From Blastomyces gilchristii SLH14081 (taxonomy: Eukaryota > Ascomycota > Eurotiomycetes > Onygenales > Ajellomycetaceae): a stretch of DNA of 64,000 nt. The notes beneath the pieces are model-generated. The model was not told the DNA's origin, searched no databases, and saw nothing but the letters and a program-made list of their open reading frames with translations. This document shows, piece by piece, positions 24,489 through 34,878 of this stretch (positions within the stretch are counted from its first letter, which is position 1; the number at the start of each line of letters is the position of its first letter). Position numbers and translations under genes: made by a program. The stretch lies in contig NW_003101671.1 in NCBI RefSeq assembly GCF_000003855.2, positions 779,332 through 843,331 of the forward strand, read 5' to 3'.

Positions 24489-25252
24489 GGCTTTAAACCG
24501 GAGGGGAGGAGTGTTTCTTAAGGGTTGCTACCAGTTAAGAAGGAAAATGACCGCAAAAAAAAGTAAAAAAGCCTGTTCAGGGCTTGATCGATTTGTCCAG
24601 ACTTCTTTCCAGATGAAAAATTTGTTCTTCTTTTGGTAATTGCCGTTGTATAGATAGATGAATACGGATGATGGACGCGCGGAGAGGATAAGAGTTAAAA
24701 AAGGCCGTCCAATAGAGCTGTTTTCTCTCCTTCTCTTAATCTACTGCTGCGAGAGAACTGTGACGACAACTAGGAATAAGGCGAGTCCCAGGAAAGTGTG
24801 GAAAGTATCTAAGTAGAAGAGATAGATGATTATTCAGGCGAAGATGATACCTATGAGATCGAGCTGGATGAAAGTCCTGATGATACTGTCGTTGTGCGAA
24901 CGAGAAGGCACTACAAAGACGCAGAAACCTGTTGACCTACAGGTCGAGAGGCAAGTGAGCAGCGGGCCAAAGACGCCCAACGCGGTGTAGTGAATACGAA
25001 TACAGTCAGCGGGGAGAGGAGAACAGAAAAGGACAAGGAATAGTTAAAGAGAGGATGGATGGAGATGGATGAAAAGTGTTGATGCGTCGAAGGTTGTTGA
25101 GGGTAGAAAGTTGAGGAGAAAAATTACCAGTTTGAGCAACCGGAGCTAGCCGTTTTCGGTTATCACGTGATTTTGCTTATATATTGGAATCGTCGGGCGA
25201 CATGATTGGACAGCCGATTTGTAGCTCGTTTGTTGTATCAAAATCACTACTA
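24489..25252. other. Promoter side of seb1 and island border, with a decayed frame
   Basis: The first 250 bp are the likely promoter and 5' UTR of the CID/RRM gene. At 24,813-25,043 a plus-strand frame of balanced composition is interrupted only by TGA and looks like an old coding remnant; it is listed separately. Nothing is recognised from 25,044 to the TA at 25,251. Confidence 0.45.
24813..25043 (+). pseudogene. Possible gene remnant, acidic then basic C-terminal segment
   Basis: One plus-strand frame is open from 24,813 to 24,932 (acidic start, then TVVVRTRRHYKDAETC) and, after a TGA at 24,933-24,935, from 24,936 to a TAG at 25,041-25,043. Upstream the same frame continues through TAA at 24,810 and other stops. 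All of these stops could come from CAA/CAG/CGA by C-to-T change. I do not recognise the protein. A chance frame in A/G-rich DNA is the alternative. Confidence 0.3.
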
Positions 25253-25328
25253 ACCGTGCCATGCTTACTCACTCTCTGTAGTGAGTGCGCCACAGTGTAC
25301 AGAAAACCACACTGTAAAGAAAATATTT
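25253..25328 (+). repeat. Left TIR of the pogo/Fot1-like element
   Basis: It matches the reverse complement of 34,404-34,479 with only a few differences, around 25,288-25,303. It includes an internal palindrome built on ACTCACTCTCTGTAGTGAGT. Confidence 0.88.
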
Positions 25329-25399
25329 TGAATATAGTAATCTTCAAAAATTAATTAATAATCATCATCACATCTATCTATAATATAAAGATTATCTAT

Positions 25400-26631
25400 A
25401 TACTCATTAGAAGATGTAGAATTCACTGTAAGTTAAGATTCTATAAAATTATCTTGTTGTGATTGAGTGACTGTAGATTTTATAGATTTGATTCCAATCA
25501 ATTGAAGAGTCTTATTGAATGTCTTTTTCATCTTATCTGCTCTACAGATTGCAATCTTGTGATTGGCATTCTTAATAGTGAGAACTTCATCTACTTGCAT
25601 CTGTCTGTGAGAGAATTTAACAATCTAATGTCTATTTGTTTAATAATGATCTGCAAGTTCACTCTCATGATGCATGTTCAATTCCACCTGAATCATGCTA
25701 CTCTTGAAGATCTTGTTCAATCACCTTGTCAAATCAGGTGTAAGAATATTCTTCACATCTTCTAAGGTCTTGACTACTACATTAATTTGATGACATAGTT
25801 TTACAACTGTCTCTGAGAAGATTAATTATTAGAAGACAGTTAATAATTGATCTGCAGATGATGAGATAAAGTGATCACATACATTATTATTATCATTGTA
25901 TATGTTGAGATTCAGAGCATCATCAATGATAAGAGGTCTCAATTGATTGAGAATTATATTGCAATTAACTGAATACATTTCACAGTTAACAAAGTCAGCT
26001 CTCACAGTATCAGGTTTGAATACTTACAGTCAAATACTCTTCAGATTAGTAAGAAATTGTCTGTCATCACACTGCTCATATCTGTAGTAGACAGCCTCAT
26101 TAACTGTCTTTGTATGATAATGCTTATACTGCTGAAAAGATACATTATCAAGAGATTGTAGAATATGACTTATATAAGATGAAAATCTGAACAGAATAAT
26201 CTTATGAAGATTGCAGTATTAAATGAATTCTTCTATGAGATAAGAATCATAATTATTCATTAATAGCAGTCAATGACTGCTTATTTAACACTTTTTTATC
26301 ATCTTATTAAACTGCTTGATTCATTCAAATTCAATCTCATCATTTATAAAGCCAGACTCAGATGCAGTGATGATGTAGTTATCAGATAAATTAAAGTATG
26401 TATATCAATTCTCTAAATAGATCTTTAATTTCATTATAATCAATGAATTCAATACTGTGTTATCTGCACTAACACACTTCATCACTGTTATTAACCTGCA
26501 GGAGTATGATAACTGTATGACAGAATTCATGTCTTTAAAGATAATTATAATTCACTGTTCATATTCTTCTTCTTCTTGAAATTCAATCTCATCAAAGTTG
26601 TAGATATCACAGTGAAAAAATTGATATTAAT
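25400..26631 (-). pseudogene. Transposase remnant, DDE catalytic half
   Basis: It continues the transposase after G2. FDEIEF (first acidic motif) lies near 26,580, a GFINDEIEFEWIKQF segment near 26,300-26,350, and the second catalytic position near 26,255-26,270 reads LLLMNNYDSY, where LLLxD is usual, so Asp is replaced by Asn. A HILQSLDNVSFQQYKHY segment with the third Asp lies near 26,115-26,165. Together with internal stops this makes it inactive. The plus-strand open frame at 25,463-25,765 is antisense to this region. Confidence 0.75.
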
Positions 26632-26636
26632 TGAAG

Positions 26637-26894
26637 TGTAAGAAATCCCGCTTCTCACGAATTCTTTACCCCTATTCCTATCTCTCATGTAACTAATAGG
26701 GCTAGCGGCCCTTGACTACATACAACTATATAGACTGAAGTTTGTGAATACTATTTATAACTCAGCTTGAATACTATTATACATTTAATCTCTACATTTT
26801 ATCTTTCTACTGTGAATACTTCTAGTAGTTAACAGTATATATCATATCAAGCTGTAAACACCTGAATAATCACCTGTAAGCACTTATTCTTATA
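26637..26894 (+). repeat. Left LTR of G2
   Basis: It is 258 bp. Its three CpGs (26,649, 26,658, 26,706) all lie in the first 71 bp. The remaining 187 bp have none. Confidence 0.92.
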
Positions 26895-26949
26895 TTTCAA
26901 GCTCAGTCAGTCAGCAACTACTCATTATAACTGAAAGAACTAGAAACTC

Positions 26950-29900
26950 ATATACTTTAATCTCTGCAAATTCTACTGCAGACACTCAGAAGCAGTCATC
27001 TGAATCATGAATAACTCTTATAAAAGAAGTTTCAGAGAACTTATCAATTACTTATAAAATATCATTCTCTGCATCTGTGACAGAGAAACTCTCTGAACTC
27101 ATAAATAAACTAATCTTAGTGAAGAACATTCTTAAGCATTTTCTGTGAGATTAAGTTATTTTTCTACAAGAAATGCTTACTGTCTGCAAACACTCTTAAA
27201 CTGAGTTTCTAGACATGATCTTCAGAGACACTCATGAACTGAAAAGAAACTTTCTTAAGCTGTAACTACTTAAGACCACTTATCAAATCACAATCTATAA
27301 AAGCTTTTATAAGTTTGTATTTGAAATTGACTTACAAGCTCAGCTGTGTGATATGAAAGATGAAGAAGCTGTCATCTATATAATAACAGACCTCTATTAC
27401 ACTGAAGCTAAGAACTGGCTGAATTATCTAGAAAATGATTATAAGAGATTCTGCTAATCTGTTCTCAAGACCTATCTAGAGAATAAGTTAAGAGACTCTG
27501 TGAGCTGAACAGAGAACATCTGAACTGTGATTATCAATATTAGAAAAAGAGGTGAGAAATCTGATGAAGACTACTCACAGTACTTCATAGAATTATGATG
27601 TGAATTAAGATCTGTGAAAACAGGGCTCTGAAACAAGATCTGAATGATGATGTTTATAAAGAAGCTGAATAAAGATATGCAGAATAAGCTTATTAAGTAA
27701 GACTCTAAGTTCTTGACTCTGAAGAAACTGATAACTCTCATTTATTACTTATGAATCACTGTGAGAGTCATAGATCTGTGAAGAGTGAATCACTGACTGA
27801 TCTTACAAGGATCAGAACAACAGAGAACAGATTTGTCAGAAAAAGATAACAAGATACAGAGAGATTCATGTCTGACTGCTGAGCAGAGAGAAAGAATCTC
27901 ACAAGCTTCTGTGAATAGAGTATATAACAGAGAGATTAAGAAAAAGAGACTCTGCTTTATCTGTTTTAAATCAGAATATCTCTGTGCAAACTGTCTGAAT
28001 AAATCAAAATAGAAATTTAAGAAGTCATGAACAGAGTCAGTAACAGCCTTCTTAAGAGTCTTGAAGCTGATACCTGAATCTGTTACTTCTCTGATGAAAA
28101 TGCTTACTCATAGAAAGAGACTGCATCACAGTACTGCTATTCTGCAAGTATGAGAAGTATTGATAAACTCAGAATCTCAGGTCACTGTGATGTCTCTAAA
28201 GCTTACAGAGTGAATGAGCTGAAAGATGAAAACTGAGAATCTGCTCTTATAATAAGCAGAGTGTGAGAACTCAGATCTGAGAACTGAGAGACTTATAAGA
28301 GCTATTTTTGAATTGCAAGATCTCTCTGAAATCTGAAGAAGATTTGTAAAAACTGTGATTATCACAGACATTACAGATAACATGTACTTGAAACTTGTAT
28401 AACTTTAAAGACATAATCTGCACATAGCTGTCTGTGAGTCAGGTTTATACTTTCAATCAGTGTTGATAGACTCACTTATAGAGATAGAATCAGTTAATAC
28501 TGTAGAGTTAATTAGAGAAGACAAGCTCATCTATATAATAACTTTATAAGTGTCTGAGAATCTCACAGTTATGAAAACTGAGCTTCAAATATCAAAGAAA
28601 TACTGAGATCTCACAGAGATGTTCAGCTTAGCAAAGATAGCTGAGCTTTCTTCTCACTGTAAGAAGAATCTGATAATAGATTTGATAGAAGAGTAGAAAC
28701 TCTTCTGAAGATTAATCTATAAGCTCTTCTATTATAAGACAGAGGTCTTGTGAATCTATGTGAAAAAGAATCTGAAGAATGACTTTATCTGATCTTTACA
28801 GATCTTTGCAGAAGTCTCTGTGATATTTATAAAGAAGAAGAATAAAGATTTCAGATTGTATGTAGATTATCATAATCTGAACTTTAAGATAATAAAGAGT
28901 CACTATTCTCTGTCTCTGATTGAGAATGTGATCAACTGTCTCACAGAAGCTGTCATATTCATATAACTGAATATGATTAATATATATACATAACTGTGAA
29001 TACAGTCTGAGAATGAATAAAAGACTGTCTTTAGAACTGCACTGAGATTGTTTAAATATCTAGTAGTGTCTTTTGATCTGACTAATATCTCTGCAGCATT
29101 TCAGTCTTTTATCAATAAAACACTTTATATATATCTGAATGTCTTTGTAATAATATATCTGAATGATGTGATAATATACTTTATAAAGAAGAAAGAATAC
29201 ACTGAGTATGTGTAAAGTGTGTTAAAGATCTTAGATAAGACAGAACTGTATATTAAGCTTATAAAGTACAACTTCAGTATCTACTGAATTAATTTTCTAG
29301 AATATGTAATTATCACAGATAATATTCAGATGAAATCTTCACAGATTGAGACTATTCTATTATAACTGAAACTAACTAGTATTTATGAGATTCAGATCTT
29401 TCTGAGCTTTGTGAATTTCTATAGATGATTTATCTTTGTATTTATAAGAATCTTCTTAGCTCTTACAGACATGCTGAAGAATGAAAATAAGAAGACATCA
29501 TTCTATAAATGAAGAATGAAAAGATTGTTAAGAAGAGAGAACTGTGAGAACTTTTTTATCTCAGAAGCTTACAGAGTCTTTATAAGATTGAAACAGATAT
29601 TTACAGATATAGTGATACTGTTTTACTTTGATCTCTTACTCTTAATCAGATTAAAGATAGATATCTTCTTCTTTATAATTTCAGAAATAGTCTTATAACT
29701 ACAGTTAAATGAGAACTGAGTTTCAGTGATCTTTTTCTTATAGAAGATGTAATCTATGAAGATCAACTATAATATTTATAATTAGAAGCTTCTTATAATA
29801 GTGAAATTCTTTCATCACTGATATCACTACTTTGAGAATCTTATAACAGTGATTACTGTTAGAACTGATTATAACAGCTTATAACAGTTTACTTTAATTA

Positions 29901-31790
29901 AGAAACTCTTATAATAACAGATTCACTGAGCTCAGAGACTGAGTGAGTTCTGATTCAAGATAGAATATATTAAGAAAACTAAGAACTCAGCAGATGAACT
30001 CTCTCACAGGCCAGACTATGTTAAGAAGATCAGAGTGATAGACACAGAGAGACTAGAGAAGATAGAAAAGCTTCACAGAATACTCAGACTGAGTGTTATA
30101 AAGAGATTAACTGAAGAGTCTCTCAATTCTCTGTGAGAGAAGAGAAGAAAGAGAGAGAAGAAGCCTGTACAACTACTCTCTATAATACTGAGAGTCAACA
30201 CTCTGAGAATCTCTGTGAGAATTCTTGAAGAGAGTATCTATAATCTGAAGAGTTTGCAGGCTTTGAGAAGCACTGTGAAAGACTTGATATAAGAGAAAAC
30301 AGAGTATAAGTCTTTATAAGATCTTCTATTCAGATTGTCTGAATTATAACTGAAAAATGAATATACTCAGTATATTCAGAAACTGCTTACAGCAGAGATT
30401 AACTCTGCAGAAATAAAGAATTGAAGAGACTTAAATAATCTCTTGTGAAGAGAGAGCTGAATTTATATACCTGTGAATGAGTTTCTATATATAGAACTTA
30501 TTAAAAGATATTATAACTCTTCTCTAGCAGATCATTTTACAGACACTAGAACTTATGAGTTACTTATAAGAAAATACTTCTGACTGAAGATATAAGAACT
30601 TGTGAAGAAGATAGTAAATTCTTATACTGTTTATCAGAGTTTATGAGTAGTATAGTTCAGATTATATAAAGAACTTACTTCTCTACTCATTCTGCAGAAA
30701 CCTTGAGAACAGCTAAAAATAAATACTCTTATAAGTCTTTCTGAAAGTAAGAACATATATAATGTCTGCTTTGACAGTGTACTGATGATAGTAAATCACT
30801 TTATCAAGATAACACACTTTATACTCATCTATAAGAACTTGAAGTCAAAGAATTTAACTCATATCTTTGTCTGCAATGTGATTCAGTTGCATGAGTTATC
30901 TATAAACATTGTCTCAGACAGAGAATTAATCTTCACAGAAGAGTTCTGATCTGATCTGATAACTATACTAAAGATCTCATGAGATCTAAGCATAGCTTTT
31001 CATCAATAGACAGATGATTAGATAGAATACCTGATAAGTATATTAAAACAGTATCTGTGATACTTTGTCAATTACAATCAGAATGACTGAGTGTATTAAT
31101 TATCATTTACAGAGTTTATATACAACAACTTAAAGCATGCTAGTATAGATAAAACTCTCTTTGAGATGCTCACTGAGACTTATCTGCAGATGATCTTGAT
31201 AAATCTGTGAGAGTATACTATAGAGTGTGATAATGTCTGTGAACAGGCTGAGAGAATTCAGAAGATCTAGAAGAAAGTCTGTGAATTCTTGAGAAAGACT
31301 TAAGAGTATCAGAAGAGATACTATGACTTTAAGCATATTATAAAGAGTTTTAAGAAAGATAATAGAGTCTGACTGAGTTTAGAAAACATCATTATATGAA
31401 GATCTAATAAGAAGCTGAATCTCTTACAGACAGAGTCTTATAAGATTATGAAGAAAGTTAGTTCATAGTTTTACAGATTGAAACTATTATCTGAGTTGTA
31501 AATATATAATATTTTTTATATCTCTTTACTCTGTGAATATAAGAAATTCTTAGAAGAGAACTCTGTGACTCATCACTCTGTTTATAAAGCACTAGAGAGT
31601 GAAAGAGAATACTAGATTAAAGAGATTATTAACTCAGAGAAGTGAGATTATAAGCTCTGATTTAAGATTCAGTGATAAGAGTATTCTGATAAGATAAATG
31701 AGTTCACTTAAGAATTATCTGAGCAGATAAAATATCTGCAGAAGCTGAGATATGACTTTTATACTGTGAATTCTGATAAGTCAGAATAAT
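26950..31790 (+). pseudogene. G2 gag-pol remnant
   Basis: Gag occupies about 26,950-28,060 and ends in a zinc knuckle CFICFKSEYLCANC (27,953-27,994) whose His has become Tyr. Protease-like sequence follows near 28.4-28.6 kb. RT is at about 28.8-29.2 kb with DFRLYVDYHNLN and an active site reading YLND instead of YLDD near 29,150. RNase H is near 29.5-29.9 kb (open piece 29,516-29,698). Integrase is near 30.5-31.1 kb. A Trp/Tyr-rich segment near 31.6-31.77 kb resembles a decayed chromodomain. Dozens of TGA/TAG/TAA stops replace Trp, Arg and Gln. Confidence 0.82.
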
Positions 31791-31829
31791 GTAGTCTTTA
31801 CTAAGAATCTGATTGTAATAAAAATATTA

Positions 31830-33625
31830 ATACTGTTATTTATAAATTCTAGTCTATAAGATAATAAGTTTCTACTGAGATGAACAGTCTGCAGTGTATA
31901 TAAGAAAAGAAGAAATTATATTCTTATTAAAACTAAAAAATAAGAAAATAAATAGAACTGTGAACACAATTTGAAGATTAATAAAGAAAAAATAAAGAAA
32001 ACTCAAACTTATATTCTTATTATTTATAACACTTAATCTCTTTATAACTATTAATTTTTCTCTTCAAAGAAGCAGAGAGTATTATACCTGTAATACAGAT
32101 AATTATTATATTTAGTGTAAAGATTATCAGAAATGCACAGACTTCAGAGAAGCTAAATATCAGAATATATACAGTTGCAGCAGAGTCTTGAGAGCTGATT
32201 CTCTATGTATGTGATCAGATACTTCTTACAAAGCTATGTCTACTCTCTCAGTTATGCTGAAGTATTCAGCCTGAAAATAATTAAAATATGAAGAGAGAGT
32301 TTATCTATTCAGATTAACTTCTGTCATAAATTCATGATATTCATATTGTCTTAATTACTCAGATTTTACAGATATCTGAAAACTCATCTCTTATTGACAA
32401 TGAAATTGCAGAAATGTGCTGCAGTGTGAGAATTATTGATAGAGAATCTAGGCATATTTGTATATATCTGATCAGAGATTGTACAGACAGAGAAAGAATA
32501 GTCATAGACTTACAGAACTGCAGAAGACACTGATAACATCAGAAGCTTTATAAGAACTATCAGCTAGAGTCTGTAAGAAATTACTTATAAGAAGACTTAT
32601 AGCAAAGAGAGAAACTGCACTGCTTGAAGTCAGAAGCTGATCTGAGAAAGAGATGAGATGAACTACTGATCTAAAGATCAGATGCAGTGGCAGAGCTGAG
32701 AAGAATGAAGACACAGTTATAAGCAGCAGTGTTTCTGCTTTACTAGCTGATAAAAAGTGATCAGAGAAGTTATGAGAACACTCACAAGAAGCTCAGTGAT
32801 AGTCAGACATTGTTATGAAGATATTGAAATTGAAAAATTTTTATTCTTAAGAAGTTCTTGAATCAATATACAGATATTGTCAGAAACACTCTCTCTCTAT
32901 TATCTAAGTGAAAACACTTCACAGATGAATAAGAATACTTATAGTTTATAAAGATAAGAGCTGTTACAGAAAAAGAGAAAAGAAGATAGAGTTCTGTGAA
33001 CAGATCTGAAGTATTTATACTACTCTAGAGAGATTTACTTACACTGTGAATAATTCTGCAGAACAGTCAGATCACTCTAGTAAATAAAAGTAATTATAAA
33101 TCACAGATCTGAATCTTTCTATATAACTATAAAGAGTGATTATAAATTATAGATATCTTGATTCTATAATTCTACAGAGTTAATAAAAGAATGAAAAATT
33201 TCTCACAATTCTACAGTGTTAAAGAACAATAATTTATAAGAATAAGTGAAAGATTAACTTATGAATACTTCTCTTTGATAAGAATGATCTCACAGAGAGT
33301 AATTTATCTATGAGATAAATCTGTGTAATAATTATACAAGAATCTCATGAAAATAATTAAGAGTTAACTGAAACTCTTCTATATAAAAGATATGAAATGA
33401 ATCTGTATGATAGTCAGAGAAGAATCTGTAGATTATAAAGAATCTTATGAAATAAGAAACTAAGTGACAGACTTTTTTCTCTTTATAGTAATAAGAGATT
33501 TTTTCTCACTGAGATTTTTTATAGATGTAAAGAGTTTTTAGTGAGTATCACTGCAGTACTGAGCTGATTCTATGAAGTCACTCAGTGAAAGACTTCATAG
33601 ATGAAGTCTTAGAGAGAAGAAGATA
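31830..33625 (+). other. Extra 1.8 kb between pol and 3' LTR of G2
   Basis: This is unusually long for a simple gypsy 3' region. One plus-strand frame near 32,480-33,080 reads as charged, heptad-like sequence with few stops (ESVRNYL..., KSEADLRKRWDELL) and could be a decayed coiled-coil ORF. A minus-strand frame at 32,502-32,714 overlaps it. No domain is recognised. Confidence 0.4.
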
Positions 33626-33883
33626 TGTAAGAAATCCTGCTTCTCACAGATTCTTTATCTCTATTTCTATCTCTTATGTAATTAATAGAGCTAGCAGCCC
33701 TTGGCTACACATAACTATATAGACTGAAGTTTGTGAATACTATTCATAACTCAGCTTAAATGCTATTATACATTTAATCTCTACATTTTATCTTTCTACT
33801 GTGAATACTTCTAGTAGTTAACAGTACATATCACGCCAAGCTGCAAACACCCGAATAATCACCTGCGAGCACTTATTCTTACA
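33626..33883 (+). repeat. Right LTR of G2
   Basis: It is 258 bp. Its three CpGs (33,834, 33,852, 33,866) all lie in the last 50 bp, the mirror image of the left LTR. Confidence 0.92.
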
Positions 33884-33888
33884 TGAAG

Positions 33889-34355
33889 ACAGCTTTATAT
33901 TAATCAAATCAGTTAATAATGAAGCTTATATTCTCATAAGATACTTGTTTTGAATTTATGAGTTTTTACTTGACTTATTTGTAATCTGACAGGCATTTGA
34001 TAAATCAATATATTCATATCTTGCTTACTGTGAGAGGTGCAGTCTCTGAATCTATATGATGCTGTTTTAACATATAGTTTGTAGCAGCTTTGATATGCTC
34101 AATGATGAATGAGTAAAAATTAATATTTAATTGATAAATTCATATCTTAATTGCCTCTTCCTGGCTGTCATTTAATGCTCAATTCAGTGAAATCCTCATA
34201 GTTCTTAATTTCTTCTCATTAATTCTCTCATACAAGGTGACATATGAGACTTTGAATTCTCATAACAGAGACATGATTTTTAATTTTGAATTGCTTTTAT
34301 ACATGTCAACAGCTCTTTGCAACTGCTCCTCAGTGTAATTAGAAGATTTAGACAT
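33889..34355 (-). pseudogene. Transposase remnant, N-terminal half (HTH)
   Basis: It starts at ATG 34,355-34,353 with MSKSSNYTEEQLQRAVDMYK, a psq-type helix-turn-helix start typical of pogo/Fot1 transposases that bind their own TIRs. The frame continues with a few stops to the G2 insertion point at 33,888. The missing C-terminal half lies at 25.4-26.63 kb. Confidence 0.78.
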
Positions 34356-34403
34356 GATTATAATTAATGATGATTATTTGAAGATGAAGAATGAAGATAT
34401 TGA

Positions 34404-34479
34404 AAATATTTTCTTTACAGTGTGGTTTTCCATACGCTGTGGCACACTCACTACAGAGAGTGAGTAAGCATGGCACGGT
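34404..34479 (-). repeat. Right TIR of the pogo/Fot1-like element
   Basis: It is the inverted partner of 25,253-25,328. The stop codon of citrate synthase is only 400 bp away. Confidence 0.88.
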
Positions 34480-34481
34480 TA

Positions 34482-34878
34482 ATAATGGAGAAGAGGAGGA
34501 ACAAAAAAGAGGCTAGTCTAGAAAATAGAAAATAGAAAATAGTTGTAATGTAGAGTGCTCTACTGAAGGGGTTGTTGCTTTTCCCGCACGCATTCACTTT
34601 ACCTCTTTTATATAAAATGACACCATCAAGGATCATTTCTACCATGTACTCTCTTAACCCGGTTGGCTACATTCATCAGAAATTTTACTTAGCGAAAACT
34701 ACAAGCTCCTCGTGGATCGCAGTGTATATAGCAAATAATTGAATTTAGAATTTAAATTTATTAACCACAAAAAAAAAGAAAGAAAGAAAGAAAAGGAAAC
34801 GAACAGAAACTCCCAAAAATACAAAGTGGCAAATCACCACGAACCCAGCCTATACCTTTTTTCTATCCGTTTATTATC
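34482..34878. other. 3' flank of citrate synthase
   Basis: This contains the 3' UTR of the citrate synthase gene and an A/G-rich tract (34,770-34,800). No further gene is seen. Confidence 0.5.

Larger units (their letters stand above)
26637..33883 (+). mobile_element. Complete gypsy LTR retrotransposon G2 (7,247 bp)
   Basis: Two 258-bp LTRs (26,637-26,894 and 33,626-33,883) begin TGTAAGAAATCC and end TTATTCTTACA/TATA. The 5-bp TSD TGAAG is exact (26,632-26,636 and 33,884-33,888). The element lies inside the pogo/Fot1-like transposase. The internal order on the plus strand is gag, zinc knuckle, protease, RT, RNase H, integrase, C-terminal extension, and then a further 1.8 kb before the 3' LTR. 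It is the same family as G1. Confidence 0.92.
25253..34479 (-). mobile_element. Pogo/Fot1-like DNA transposon split by gypsy G2
   Basis: The termini are near-perfect inverted repeats of about 75 bp that start ACCGTGCCATGCTTACTCAC. They are flanked by TA at 25,251-25,252 and 34,480-34,481. Removing the 7,247-bp G2 and one TSD copy leaves 1,975 bp, a normal size for a Fot1/pogo element. Coding is on the minus strand. The interior is hypermutated, but the outer 70-80 bp at both ends keep ordinary composition. Confidence 0.85.

Noticed and set aside
24818..24845. Shared GATGATTATTCAG with the G1 LTR at about 7,229
   Set aside because: Only 13 bp in AT-rich sequence and no further homology; likely chance.
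25463..25765. Plus-strand frame of 100 codons
   Set aside because: Antisense to the transposase C-terminal half of the pogo-like element.
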